Shown here: positions 35,283 through 47,202 of the stretch, piece after piece
How positions within the stretch are numbered: position 1 is the stretch's first letter
Layout of the letters: every line of letters begins with the position of its first letter
Assembly (NCBI GenBank): GCA_026018925.1
Contig: JAKSZU010000027.1
Coordinates: 310,001-374,000, forward strand
Length of the DNA: 64,000 nucleotides
DNA from: Tupaia tana
Lineage: Eukaryota > Chordata > Mammalia > Scandentia > Tupaiidae
Direction of reading: 5' to 3'
Position numbers and translations under genes: made by a program
The notes under the pieces: generated by a model
Seen by the model: only the letters and a program-made list of their open reading frames with translations
Told to the model about the DNA's origin: nothing
Databases searched by the model: none

Positions 35283-37500
35283 TTCAGGTTAGGTTAGCTT
35301 TGAACTTAGTTTGAGGGAGTCAGTTTAGGGCTACTGTTTGTTTTCGGTTAACTGTTACGGTTGGAGTAAGCGTCAGGTTCAGGTTAGGTTTGGGGTTGAG
35401 CTTAAGGTGTCCGCCTAGGGTTACGGTTAGGTGTATGGCTTGATTTAGGCTTCAGGTTAGGTTAGGATTGAACTTAGTTTGAGGGAGTAAGTTTAGGGCT
35501 ACTGTTAGTTTTCGGTTCAGTGTTACGGTTGGATTTAGCCTCAGGGTCAGGTTAGGGTTGGGGTTAAGCTTAAGGTGTCCGCCAAGTTTAGGGTTAGGTC
35601 TATTGTTTGAGTTAGGCTTCAGGTTAGGTTAGGATTGAAGTTAGTTTGAGGGAGTAAGTTTAGGGCTACTGTTAGTTTTCGGTTCAGTGTTACGGTTGGA
35701 GTTAGCGTGAGGGTCAGGTTAGGGTTGGGGTTGGGCTTAAGGTGTCCGCCTAGGGTTAGGGTTAGGTGTATGGTTTGATTTAGGCTTCAGGTTAGGTTAG
35801 GTATGAACTTAGTTTGAGGGAGTAAGTTTAGGGCGACTGTTAGTTTTCGGGTAATTGTTATGGTTGGAGTTAGCGTCAGGGCCAGGTTAGGGTTGGTGTT
35901 GAGCTTAAGGTGTCCGCCTAGGGTTAGGGTTAGGTCTATGGTTTTAGTTAGGCTTCAGGTTAGGTTAGGTTTGAACTTAGTTTGAGGGAGTAAGTTTTGG
36001 GCTACTGTTAGTTTTCGGTTCAGTGTTACGGTTGGAGATAGCGTCAGGGTCAGGTTAGGGTTGGGGTTGAGCTTCAGGTGTCCGCCTAGGTTTAGGGTTA
36101 GGTCTATGGTTTGAGTTAGGCTTCAGGTTAGGATAGCTTTGAACTTAGTTTGAGGGAGTCAGTTTAGGGCTACTGTTAGTTTTCGGTTAACTGTTACGGT
36201 TGGAGTAAGCGTCACGGTCAGGTTAGGTTTGGGGTTGAGCTTAAGGTGTCCGCCTAGGGTTAGGGTTAGGTGTATGGTTTGATTTAGGCTTCAGGTTAGG
36301 TTAGGTTTGAACTTACTTTGAGGGAGTAAGTTTAGGGCTACTGTTTGTTTTCGGTTCAGTGTTTCGGTTGCACTTAGCGTGAGGGTCATTTTAGGGTTGT
36401 GGTTGAGCTTAAGGTGTCCGTCTAGGGTTAGGGTAAGGTGTATGGTTTGATTTCGGCTTCAGGTTAGGTTAGGTTTGAAGTTAGTTTGAGGGAGTAAGTT
36501 TAGGGCTACTGTTATTTTTCGGGTATCTGTTATGGTTGGAGTTACAGTCAGGGCCATTTTAGGGTTGGGGTTGAGCTTAAGGTGTCCGCCAAGGGTTCGG
36601 GTGAGGTCTATGGTTTGAGTTAGGCTTCAGGTTAGGTTAGGTTTGAACTTAGTTTGAGGGAGTAAGTTTAGGGCTACTGTTAGTTTTTGATTCAATGTTA
36701 TGTTTGGAGATAGCGTCAGGTTCAGGTTAGGGTTGGGGTTGAGCTTCAGGTGTCCGCCTAGGGTTAGGGTTAGGTCTATGGTTTGAGTTAGGCTTCAGGT
36801 TAGGTTAGGTTTGAACTTAGTTTGAGGGAGTAAGTTTAGGGCTAATGTCAGTTTTCGGTTCACTGTTACGGTTGGAGTTAGCGTGAGGGTCAGGTTAGGA
36901 TTGGTGTTGAGCTTAAGGTGTGCACCTAGGGTTAGGGTTAGGTGTATAGTTTTATTTAGGCTTCAGGTTAGGTTAGGTTTGAACTTAGTTTGAGGGAGTA
37001 AGTTTAGGGCGACTGTTAGTTTTCGGGTAATTGTTATGGTTGGAGTTAGCGTCAGGGCCAGGTTAGGGTTGGGGTTGAGCTTAAGGTGTCCGCCTAGGGT
37101 TAGGGTTAGGTCTATGGTTTGAGTTAGGCTTCAGATTATGTTAGGTTTGAACTTATTTTGAGGGAGTAAGTTTAGGGCTACTGTTAGTTTTCGGTTCAGT
37201 GTTACGGTTGGAGATAGCGTCAGGGTCAGGTTAGGTTGGGGTTGAGCTTCAGGTGTCCGCCTAGGGTTAGGTTTAGGTCTATGGTTTGAGTTAGGCTTCA
37301 GGTTAGGTTGGTTTGAACTTAGTTTGAGGGAGTAAGTATAGGGCTACTGTTAGTTTTCGATTCAGTGTTTCTTTTGGATTTAGCGTGAGGGTCAGGTTAG
37401 GGTTGGGGTTGAGCTTTAGGTTTCCGCCTAGGGTTAGGGTTAGGTGTATGGTTTCATTTAGGCTTCCGGTTAGGTTAGGTTTGAACTTAGTTTGAGTGAG
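35283..37500 (+). repeat. Segment duplicated 9.1 kb upstream, right copy
   Basis: Partner of 26,207-28,425. It keeps the same monomer order and private variants and differs by scattered single bases, such as GGTTCGGGTG near 36,596 and TTTTTGATTCAATG near 36,685. The minus-strand frame at 37,303-37,563 falls at its right edge and is incidental. Confidence 0.87.
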
Positions 37501-40149
37501 TAAGTTTAGGGCTACTGTTTGTTTTCGGGTAACTGTTATGGTTGGAGTTAGCGTCAGGGCCATTTTAGGGTTGGGGTTGAGCTTAAGGTGTCCGCCAAGA
37601 GTTAGGGTTAGGTCTATGGTTTGAGTTAGGCTTCAAGTTAGGTTAGGTTTGAACTTAGTTTGAGGGAGTAAGTTTAGGGCTACTGTTAGTTTTCGGTTCA
37701 GTGTTACGGTTGGAGTTAGCGTGAGGGTCAGGTTAGGGTTGGGGTTGAGCTTAAGGTGTCCGCCTAGGGTTAGGGTTAGGTGTATGGTTTGATTTAGGCT
37801 TCAGGTTAGGTTAGGTTTGAACTTAGTTTGAGGGAGTAAGTTTAGGGCTACTATTTGTTTTCGGGTAACTGTTACGGTTGGAGTTAGCGTCAGGTCCAGG
37901 TTAGGGTTGGCGTTGAGCTAATGTTGTCCGCCTAGGGTTAGGGTTAGGTGTATGTTTTGATTTAGGCTTCAGGTTAGGTTAGGTTTGAAGTTAGTTTGAG
38001 GGAGTAAGTTTAGGGCTAATGTTAGTTTTTGGTTCAGTGTTACGGTTGGAGATAGCGTCAGGGTCAGGTTAGGGTTGGGCTTGAACTTCAGGTGTCCGCC
38101 TAGGGTTAGGGTTAGGTCTATGGTTTGAGTTAGGCTTCAGGTTAGGTTAGGTTTGAACTTAGTTTGAGGGAGTAAGTTTAGGGCGACTGTTAGTTTTCGG
38201 GTAATTGTTATGGTTGGAGTTAGCGTCTGGGCCAGGTTAGGGTTGGGGTTGAGCTTAAGGTGTCCGCCTAGGGTTAGGGTTAGGTCTATGGTTTGAGTTA
38301 GGCTTCAGGTTAGGTTAGGTTTGAACTTAGTTTGAGGGAGTAAGTTTAGGGCTACTGTTAGTTTTTGGTTCAGTGTTACGGTTGGAGATAGCGTCAGGGT
38401 CAGGTTAGGTTGGGGTTGAGCTTCAGGTGTCCGCCTAGGGTTAGGTTTAGGTCTATGGTTTGAGTTAGGCTTCAGGTTAGGTTAGGTTTGAACTTAGTTT
38501 GAGGGAGTAAGTATAGGGCTACTGTTAGTTTTCGGTTCAGTGTTTCTTTTGGATTTAGCGTGAGGGTCAGGTTAGGGTTGGTGTTGAGCTTTAGGTTTCC
38601 GCCTAGGGTTAGGGTTAGTTGTATGGTTTGATTTAGGCTTCAGTTTAGGTTAGGTTTGAACTTAGTTTGAGTGAGTAAGTTTAGGGCTACTGTTAGTTTT
38701 CGGTTCAGTGTTACGGTTGGAGATAGCGTCTGGGTCAGGTAAGGGTTGGGGTTGAGCTTCAGGTGTCCGCCTAGGGTTAGGGTTAGGTCTATGGTTTGAG
38801 TTAGGCTTCAGGTTAGGTTAGGTTTCAAATTACTTTGAGGGAGTAAGTTTAGGGCTAATGTTAGTTTTCTGTTCAGTGTTACGGTTGGAGTTAGCGTAAG
38901 GGTCAGGTTAGGGTTGGGGTTGAGCTTAAGGTGTCCGCGTAGGATTAGATTTAGGTGTATGGTTTGATTTAGGCTTCAGGTTATGTTAGGTTTGAACTTT
39001 GTTTGAGTGAGTATGTTTAGGGATACTGTTAGTTTTCGGGTAACTGTTATGGTTGGTGTTAGCGTCAGGGCCATTTTAGGGTTGGGGTTGAGCTTAAGGT
39101 GTCCGCCAAGGGTTAGGGTTAGGTCTATGGTTTGAGTTAGGCTTCAGGTTAGGTTAGGTTTGAACTTAGTTTGAGGGAGTTAGTTTAGGGCTACTGTTAG
39201 TTTTCAGTTCAGTGTTATGGTTGGATTTAGCGTGAGGGTCAGGTTAGGGTTGTGGTTGAGCTTTAGGTTTCCGCCTGGGGTTAGGGTTAGGTGTATGGTT
39301 TGATTTAGGCTTCAGGTTAGGTTATGTTTAAACTTAGTTTGAGTGAGTAAGTTTAGGGCTACTGTTAGTTTTCGAGTAACTGTTATGGTTGGAGATAGCA
39401 TCAGGGCCATTTTAGGGTTGGGGTTGAGCTTAAGGTGCCCGCCAAGGGTTAGGGTTAGGTCTATGGTTTGAGTTAGGCTTCAGGTTAGGTTAGGTTTGAA
39501 CTTAGTTTGAGGGAGTAAGTTTAGGGCTACTGTTAGTTTTCGGTTCAGTGTTACGGTTGGAGTTAGCGTGAGGGTCAGGTTACGGTTGGGGTTGAGCTTA
39601 AGGTGTCCGCCTAGGGTTAGGGTTAGGTGTATGGTTTGATTTAGGCTTCAGGTTAGGTTAGGTTTGAACTTAGTTTGAGGGAGTAAGTTTAGGGCTACTG
39701 TTTGTTTTCGGGTAACTGTTACGGTTGGAGTTAGCGTCAGGTCCAGGTTAGGGTTGGCGTTGAGCTAACGGTGTCCTCTTAGGGTTAGGGTTAGGTGTAT
39801 GTTTTGATTTAGGCTTCAGGTTAGGTTAGGTTTGAAGTTAGTTTGAGGGAGTAAGTTTAGGGCTAATGTTAGTTTTCGGTTCAGTGTTACGGTTGGAGAT
39901 AGCGTCAGGGTCAGGTTAGGGTTGGGCTTGAACTTCAGGTGTCCGCCTAGGGTTAGGGTTAGGTGTATGGTTTGAGTTAGGCTTCAGGTTAGGTTAGGTT
40001 TGAAATTAGTTTGTGGGAGTACGTTTAGGGCTAATGTTAGTTTTCTGTTCAGTGTTACGTTTGGAGTTAGCGTCAGGGTCAGGTTAGGGTTGGGTTGAGC
40101 TTAAGGTGTCAGCCAAGGGTTAGGGTTAGGTCTATGGTTTGAGTTAGGC

Positions 40150-40317
40150 TTCAGGTTAGGTTAGGTTTGAACTTAGTTTGAGGGAGTAAGTTTAGGGCTA
40201 CTGTTAGTTTTCGGTTCAGTGTTACGGTTGGAGATAGCGTCAGGGTCAGGTTAGGGTTGGGGTTGAGCTTCAGGTGTCCGCCTAGGGTTAGGGTTAGGTC
40301 TATGGTTTGAGTTAGGC
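40150..40317 (+). repeat. Reference monomer (class A, matches my hand consensus)
   Basis: This copy equals the consensus I derived by eye and serves as the coordinate frame (offset 1 = first T of TTCAGG). Landmarks: TTAGGT at 7-12, TTTGAGGGAG at 28-37, TTAGGG at 43-48, TTTTCGGTTCAG at 59-70, TTACGG at 73-78, GAGATAGCG at 82-90, TTAGGGTTGGGG at 102-113, AGCT (AluI) at 117-120, GTCCGCCTAGG at 127-137 with a CCTAGG palindrome (AvrII) at 132-137, TTAGGG at 139-144, and TCTATGGTTTGAG at 150-162. It holds four CpGs (63, 76, 89, 130). Composition is A 29, C 18, G 62, T 59. It reads as 28 hexamers with no remainder. Confidence 0.95.
40251..40296 (+). promoter_or_regulatory. Candidate telomere-protein sites in each monomer (YTAGGGTTR)
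   Basis: Shown in the reference monomer: TTAGGGTTG at offset 102-110, and overlapping CTAGGGTTA and TTAGGGTTA at offset 133-147. All three fit YTAGGGTTR, the duplex core read by telobox Myb domains such as those of TRF1 and TRF2. The offset 133-147 block is among the best conserved parts of the array; the 102-110 site is lost in classes C and G. With up to three per monomer the window could carry roughly a thousand such 9-mers. The sequence match is direct; binding in the cell is inference. Confidence 0.35.
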
Positions 40318-43300
40318 TTCAGGTTAGGTTAGGTTTGAAATTAGTTTGTGGGAGTAAGTTTAGGGCTAATGTTAGTTTTCTGTTCAGTGTTACGGTTGGA
40401 GTTAGCGTCATGGTCAGGTTAGGGTTGGGGTTGAGCTTAAGGTGTCCGCCTAGGATTAGAGTTACGTGTATGGTTTGATTTAGGCTTCAGGTTAGGTTAG
40501 GTTTGAACTTAGTTTGAGTGAGTATGTTTAGGGATACTGTTAGTTTTCGGGTAACTGTTACGGTTGGAGTTAGCGTCAGGTCCAGGTTAGGGTTGGCTTT
40601 GAGCTAACGGTGTCCGCCTAGGGTTAGGGTTAGGTGTATGTTTTGATTTAGGCTTCAGGTTAGGTTAGGTTTGAAGTTAGTTTGAGGGAGTAAGTTTAGG
40701 GCTACTGTTAGTTTTCGGTTCAGTGTTACGTTTGGAGATAGCGTCAGGGTCAGGTTAGGGTTGGGCTTGAACTTCAGGTGTCCGCCTAGGGTTAGGGTTA
40801 GGTCTATGGTTTGAGTTAGGCTTCAGGTTAGGTTAGGTTTGAAATTAGTTTGAGGGAGTAAGTTTAGGGCTAATGTTAGTTTTCTGTTCAGTGTTACGTT
40901 TGGAGTTAGCGTCAGGGTCAGGTTAGGATTGGTGTTGAGCTTAAGGTGTCCGCGTAGGATTGGATTTATGTGTATGGTTTGATTTAGGCTTCAGGTTAGG
41001 TTAGGTTTGAACTTAGTTTGAGTGAGTATGTTTAGGGATACTGTTAGTTTTCGGGTAACTGTTATGGTTGGTGTTAGCGTCAGGGCCATTTTAGGGTTGG
41101 GGTTGAGCTTAAGGTGTCCGCCAAGGGTTAGGGTTAGGTCTATGGTTTGAGTTAGGCTTCAGGTTAGGTTAGGTTTGAACTTAGTTTGAGGGAGTTAGTT
41201 TAGGGCTACTGTTAGTTTTCGGTTCAGTGTTACGGTTGGAGATAGCGTCAGGGTCAGGTTAGGGTTGGGATTGAGCTTCAGGTGTCCGCCTAGGGTTAGG
41301 GTTAGGTCTATGGTTTGAGTTAGGCTTCAGGTTAGGTTAGGTTTGAACTTAGTTTGAGGGAGTAAGTTTAGGGCTACTGTTATTTTTCGGTTCAGTGTTA
41401 CGGTTGGATTTAGCGTGAGGGTCAGGTTAGGGTTGGGGTTGAGCTTTAGGTTTCCGCCTAGGGTTAGGGTTAGGTGTATGGTTTGATTTAGGCTTCAGGT
41501 TAGGTTTGGTTTAAACTTAGTTTGAGTGAGTAAGTTTAGGGCTACAGTTAGTTTTCGGGTAACTGTTATGGTTGGAGATAGCATCAGGGCCATTTTAGGG
41601 TGGGGTTGAGCTTAAGGTGCCCGCCAAGGGTTAGGGTTAGGTCTATGGTTTGAGTTAGGCTTCAGGTTAGGTTAGGTTTGAACTTAGTTTGAGGGAGTAA
41701 GTTTAGGGCTACTGTTAGTTTTCGGTTCAGTGTTACCGTTGGAGTTAGCGTGAGGGTCAGGTTACGGTTGGGGTTGAGCTTAAGGTGTCCGCCTAGGGTT
41801 AGGGTTAGGTGTATGGTTTGATTTAGGCTTCAGGTTAGGTTAGGTTTGAACTTAGTTTGAGGGAGTAAGTTTAGGGCTACTGTTTGTTTTCGGGTAACTG
41901 TTACGGTTGGAGTTAGCGTCAGGTCCAGGTTAGGGTTGGCGTTGAGCTAACGGTGTCCTCCTAGGGTTAGGGTTAGGTGTATGTTTTGATTTAGGCTTCA
42001 GGTTAGGTTAGGTTTGAAGTTAGTTTGAGGGAGTAAGTTTAGGGCTAATGTTAGTTTTCGGTTCAGTGTTACGGTTGGAGATAGCGTCAGGGTCAGGTTA
42101 TGGTTGGGCTTGAACTTCAGGTGTCCGCCTAGGGTTAGGGTTAGGTGTATGGTTTGAGTTAGGCTTCAGGTTAGGTTAGGTTTGAAATTAGTTTGAGGGA
42201 GTACGTTTAGGGCTAATGTTAGTTTTCTGTTCAGTGTTAGGTTTGGAGTTAGCGTCAGGGTCAGGTTAGGGTTGGGGTTGAGCTTAAGGTGTCCGCCTAG
42301 GGTTAGGGTTAGGTCTATGGTTTGAATTAGGCTTCAGGTTAGGTTAGGTTTGAACTTAGTTTGAGGGAGTAAGTTTAGGGTTACTGTTAGTTATCGGTTC
42401 AGTGTTACGGTTGGAGTTAGCGTGAGGGTCAGGTTAGGTTGGGGTTGAGCTTCAGGTGTCCGCCTAGGGTTAGGGTTAGGTCTATGGTTTGAGTTAGGCT
42501 TCAGGTTAGGTTAGGTTTGAACTTAGTTTGAGGGAGTAAGTTTGGGGCTAGTGTTTGTTTTCGGGTAACTGTTACGGTTGGAGTTAGCGTCAGGTCCAGG
42601 TTAGGGTTGGCGTTGAGCTAATGGTGTCCGCCTAGGGTTAGGGTTAGGTGTATGTTTTGATTTAGGTTTCAGGTTAGGTTAGGTTTGAAGTTAATTTGAT
42701 GGAGTAAGTTTAGGGCTAATGTTAGTTTTCGGTTCAGTGTTACGGTTGGAGATAGCGTCAGGGTCAGGTTAGGGTTGGGGTTGAGCTTAAGGTGTCCGCC
42801 TAGGATTATAATTAGGTGTATGGTTTGATTTAGGCTTCAGGTTAGGTTAGGTTTGAACTTAGTTTCAGTGAGTATGTTTAGGGATACTGTTAGTTTTCGG
42901 GTAACTGTTACGGTTGGAGTTAGCGTCAGGGCCATTTTAGGGTTGGGGTTGAGCTTAAGGTGTCCGCCAAGGGTTAGGGTTAGGTCTATGGATTGAGTTA
43001 GGCTTCAGGTTAGGTTAGGTTTGAACTTAGTTTGAGGGAGTAAGTTTAGGGCTACTGTTAGTTTTCGGTTCAGTGTTACGGCTGGAGATAGCGTCAGGGT
43101 CAGGTTAGGGTTGGGGTTGAGCTTCAGGTGTCCGCCTAGGGTTAGGGTTAGGTCTATTGTTTGAGTTAGGTTTCAGGTTAGGTTAGGTTTGAACTTAGTT
43201 TGAGAGAGTAAGTTTAGGGATACTGTTAGTTTTCGGTTCAGTGTTACGGTTGGAGTTAGCGTGAGGGTCAGGTTAGGGTTGGGGTTGAGCTTAAGGTGTC

Positions 43301-45018
43301 CGCCTAGGGTTAGGGTTAGGTGTATGGTTTGATTTAGGCTTCAGGTTAGGTTAGGTTTGAACTTATTTTGAGGGAGTAAGTTTAGGGCTACTGTTTGTTT
43401 TAGGGTAACTGTTACGGTTGGAGTTAGCGTCAGTTCCAGGTTAGGGTTGGCGTTGAGCTAATGGTGTCCGCCTAGGGTTAGGGTTAGGTGTATGTTTTGA
43501 TTTAGGCTTCAGGTTAGGTTAGGTTTGAAGTTAGTTTGAGGGAGTAAGTTTAGGGCTACTGTTAGTTTTCGGTTAACTGTTACAGTTGGAGTAAGCATGA
43601 GGGTCAGGTTAGGGTAGGGGTTGAGCTTAAGGTGTCCGCCTAGGGTTAGGGTTAGGTGTATGATTTGATTAAGGCTTCAGGTTAGGTTAGGTTTGAACTT
43701 AGTTTGAGGGAGTAAGTTTAGGGCTCCTGTTAGTTTTCGGGTAACTGTTATGGTTGGAGTTAGCGTCAGGGCCAGGTTAGGGTTGGGGTTGAGCTTAAGG
43801 TGTCCGCCTAGGGTTAGGGTTAGGTCTGTGCTTTGAGTTAGGCTTCAGGTGAGGTTAGGTTTGAACTTAGTTTGAGGGAGTAACTTTAGGGCTACTGTTA
43901 GTTTTCGGTTCAGTGTTACGGTTGGAGTAAGGGTCAGGGTCAGGTTAAGGTTGGGGTTGAGCTTCAGGTGTCCGCCTAGGGTTAGGGTTAGGTCTATGGT
44001 TTGAGTTAGGCTTCAGGTTAGGTTAGGTTTGAACTTAGTTTGAGGGAGTAAGTTTAGGGCTACTGTTTGTTTTCGGTTCAGTGTTTCGTTTGGAGTTAGC
44101 GTGAGGGTCAAATTAGGGTAGGGGTTGAGCTTAAGGTGTGCGCCTAGGGTTAGGGTTAGGTGTATGGTTTGATTTAGGCTTCAGGTTAGGTTAGGTTTGA
44201 ACTTAGTTTGAGAGAGTAAATTTAGGGCTACTGTTAGTTTTCGGGTAACTGTTATGGTTGGAGTTAGCTTCAGGGCCAGGTTAGGGTTGGGGTTGAGCTT
44301 AAGGTGTCCGCCTAGGGTTAGGGTTAGGTCTATGGTTTGAGTTAGGCTTCAGGTTAGGTTAGGTTTGAACTTAGTTTGAGGGAGTAAGTTTAGGGCTACT
44401 GTTAGTTTTCGGTTCAGTGTTACGGTTGGATTTAGCGTGAGGGTCAGGTTAGGGTTGGGGTTGAGCTTCTGTTGTCCGCCTAGGGTTAGGGTTAGGTCTA
44501 TGGTTTGAGTTAGGCTTCAGGTTAGGTTAGGTTTGAACTTAGTTTGAGGGAGTAAGTTTAGGGCTACTGTTAATTTTCGGTTCCGTGTTACGGTTGGAGA
44601 TAGCGTCAGGGTCAGGTTAGGGTTGGGGATGAGCTTTAGGTGTCCGCCTAGGGTTAGGGTTAGGTCTATGGTTTGAGTTAGGCTTCAGGTTAGGTTAGGT
44701 TTGAACTTAGTTTGAGGGAGTAAGTTTATGGCTACTGTTAGTTTTCGGTTCAGTGTTATGGTTCGATTTAGCGTGAGGGTCAGGTTATGGTAGGGGTTGA
44801 TCTTAAGGTGTCCGCCTAGGGTTAGGGTTAGGTGTATGGTTTGATTTAGTCTTCAGGTTAGGTTAGGTTTGAACTTAGTTTGAGGGAGTAAGTTTAGGGC
44901 TACTGTTTGTTTTCTGGTAACTGTTACGGTTGGAGTTAGCGTCAGGTCCAGGTTAGGGTTGGCGTTGAGCTAATGGTGTCCGCCTAGGGTTAGGTTAGGT
45001 GTATGTTTTCATTTAGGC

Positions 45019-47034
45019 TTCAGGTTAGGTTAGGTTTGAAGTTAGTTTGAGGGAGTAAGTTTAGGGCTACTGTTAGTTTTCGGTTCAGTGTTACGGTTGG
45101 ATATAGCGTGAGGGTCAGGTTAGGGTTGGGGTTGAGCTTTAGGTTTCTGCCTAGGGTTAGGGTTAGGTGTATGGTTTGATTTAGGCTTCAGGTTAGGTTA
45201 GGTTTGAACTTAGTTTGAGGGAGTAAGTTTAGGGCTACTGTTAGTTTTCGGGTAACTGTTATGGTTGGAGTTAGCGTCAGGGCCATTTTCGGGTTGGGGT
45301 TGAGCTTAAGGTGTCCGCCAAGAGTTAGGGTTAGGTGTATGATTTGATTAAGGCTTCAGGTTACGTTAAGTTGGAACTTAGTTTGAGGGAGTAAGTTTAG
45401 GGCTACTGTTAGTTTTCGGTTCAGGGTTACGGTTGGAGTTAGCGTGAGGTTCAGGTTAGGGTTGGGGTTGAGCTTAAGGTATCCGCCTAGGGTTAGGGTT
45501 AGGTGTACGGTTTGATTTAGGCTTCAGGTTAGGTTAGATTTGAACTTAGTTTGAGGGAGTAAGTTTAGGGCTACTGTTAGTTTTCGGTTCAGTGTTACCT
45601 TTGGAGATAGCGTCTGGGTCAGGTTAGGGTTGGGGTTGAGCTTCAGGTGTCCGCCTATGGTTAGGGTTAGGTCTATGGTTTGAGTAAGGCTTCAGGTTAG
45701 GTTAGGTTTGAACTTAGTTTGAGGGAGTAAGTTTAGGGCTACTGTTAGTTTTCGGTTCAGTGTTACGGTTGGATTTAGCGTGAGGTTCAGGTTAGGGTTG
45801 GGGTTGAGCTTCAGGTGTCCGCCTAGGGTTAGGGTTAGGTGTATAGTTTGATTAAGGCTTCAGGTTAGGTTAGGTTTGAACTTAGTTTGAGTGAGTAAGT
45901 TTAGGGCTACTGTTAGTTTTCGGGTAACTGTTATGGTTGGAGTTATCGTCAGGGCCAGGTTAGGGTTGGGGTTGAGCTTAAGGTGTCCGCTTAGGGTTAG
46001 GGTTAGGTCTACGGTTTGAGTTAGGCTTCAGGTTAGGTTAGGTTTGAACTTAGTTTGAGGGAGTAAGTTTAGGGCTACTGTTAGTTTTCGGTTCAGTGTT
46101 ACGGTTGGATTTAGCGTGAGGGTCAGGTCTTTGTTGGGGTTGAGCTTTAGGTTTCCGCCTAGGGTTAGGGTTAGGTGTATGGTTTGATTTAGGCTTCAGG
46201 TTAGGTTAGGTTTGAACTTACTTTGAGGGAGTAAGTTTAGGGCTACTGTTAGTTTTCGGGTAACTGTTATGGTTGGAGTTAGCGTCAGGGCCATTTTAGC
46301 GTTGGGTTTGAGCTTAAGGTGTCCGCCAAGGGTTAGGGTTAGGTCTATGGTTTGAGTCAGGCTTCAGTTTACGTTAAGTTGGAACTTAGTTTGAGGGAGT
46401 AATTTTAGGGCAACTGTTAGTTTTCGGTTCAGGGTTACGGTTGGAGTTAGCGTGTGGGTCAGGTTAGGGTTGGGGTTGAGCTTAAGGTATCCGCCTAGGG
46501 TTATGGTTAGGTGTACGGTTTGATTTAGAATTCTGGTTAGGTTAGGTTTGAACTTAGTTTGAGGGAGTAAGTTTAGGGCTACTGTTAGTTTTCGGTTCAG
46601 TGTTACGGTTGGAGATAGCGTTAGGGTCAGGTTAGGGTTGGGGTTGAGCTTCAGGTGTCCGCCTAGGGTTAGTGTTAGGTCTATGATTTGAGTTAGGCTT
46701 CAGGTTAGGTTAGGTTTGAACTTAGTTTGAGGGAGTAAGTTTAGGGCTACTGTTAGTTTTCGGTTCACTGTTACGGTTGGATTTAGCGTGAGGTTCAGGT
46801 TAGGGTTGGGGTTGAGCTTCAGGTGTCCGTCTAGGGTTAGGGTTAGGTGTATGGTTTGATTTAGGCTTCAGGTTAGGTTAGGTTTCAACTTAGTTTGAGG
46901 GAGTAAGTTTAGGGCTACTGTTAGTTTTCGGTTAACTGTTACAGTTGGAGTAAGCGTGAGCGTCAGGTTAGGGTAGGGGTTGAGCTCAAGGTTTCCGCCT
47001 AGGGTTAGGGTTAGGTGTATGATTTGATTAAGGC
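45019..47034 (+). repeat. Six-monomer period duplication (1,008 bp)
   Basis: Five monomers at 45,019-45,858 recur at 46,027-46,866. AAGTTGGAAC is at 45,368 and 46,376, exactly 1,008 apart. Other shared marks are GGTTCAGGGTTACGG, AAGGTATCCGCC and GGTGTACGG. The sixth monomers (from 45,859 and 46,867) differ; the second, with GAGCTCAAGGTTTCCGCC, matches one at about 52,950-53,050 (36-monomer spacing). Confidence 0.86.
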
Positions 47035-47202
47035 TTCAGGTTACGTTAGGTTTGAACTTAGTTTGAGGGAGTAAGTTTAGGGCTACTGATAGTTTTCGGG
47101 TAACTGTTATGGTTGGAGGTATGGTCAGGGCCAGGTTAGGGTTGGGGTTGAGCTTAAGGTGTCCGCCTAGGGTTAGGGTTAGGTCTATGGTTTGAGTTAG
47201 GC

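Larger units (their letters stand above)
6717..37500 (+). repeat. Domain II: C-G-D rich central-left array
   Basis: About 183 monomers. This part contains nearly all C-G-D trimers, the 11-monomer pair and the longest-range duplications (about 4.2, 9.1 and 13.9 kb spacing). Class H is nearly absent; the one copy seen is near 24,800. The right boundary is approximate and set where class H becomes frequent. No gene or foreign insertion was found. Confidence 0.65.
38975..42272 (+). repeat. Duplication with 12-13 monomer period
   Basis: The stretch 38,975 to about 40,090 recurs from 40,990 to about 42,272. The offset is 2,015 (12 x 168 - 1) at GGTGTTAGCG, 39,055 and 41,070. It becomes 2,183 (13 x 168 - 1) at AGCATCAGGG, 39,397 and 41,580, and 2,182 at GGCGTTGAGC, 39,756 and 41,938. 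The step reflects one extra class A monomer near 41,160-41,330 in the second copy. Shared rarities are GCCCGCCAAGG, GAGCTAACGG and GTACGTTTAGG. Confidence 0.85.

Noticed and set aside
37303-37563. 86-codon minus-strand frame with a 56-residue internal repeat
   Set aside because: The 56-residue period is simply 168/3. The ATG comes from the GGGCCATTTT variant, and composition is repetitive L/T/N/P. No domain is recognisable.
40242-40296. Canonical three-tetrad G-quadruplex
   Set aside because: GGG runs in the consensus are not four within short loops. Loops of 8 and about 22 bases break the usual G3N1-7 pattern, so only two-tetrad or intermolecular forms remain plausible.
40150-40317. CENP-B box in the monomer
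   Set aside because: TTCGGTTCAGT at offset 61-71 fits the first half of NTTCGNNNNANNCGGGN, but GTTA then separates it from CGG, so the spacing is wrong by four bases. Centromere function is not supported by this motif.
46120-46150. GGTCTTTGTTGGGG block as an insertion boundary
   Set aside because: It is a local run of substitutions replacing GGTTAGGGTTGGGG, with normal monomer sequence on both sides and no length change.
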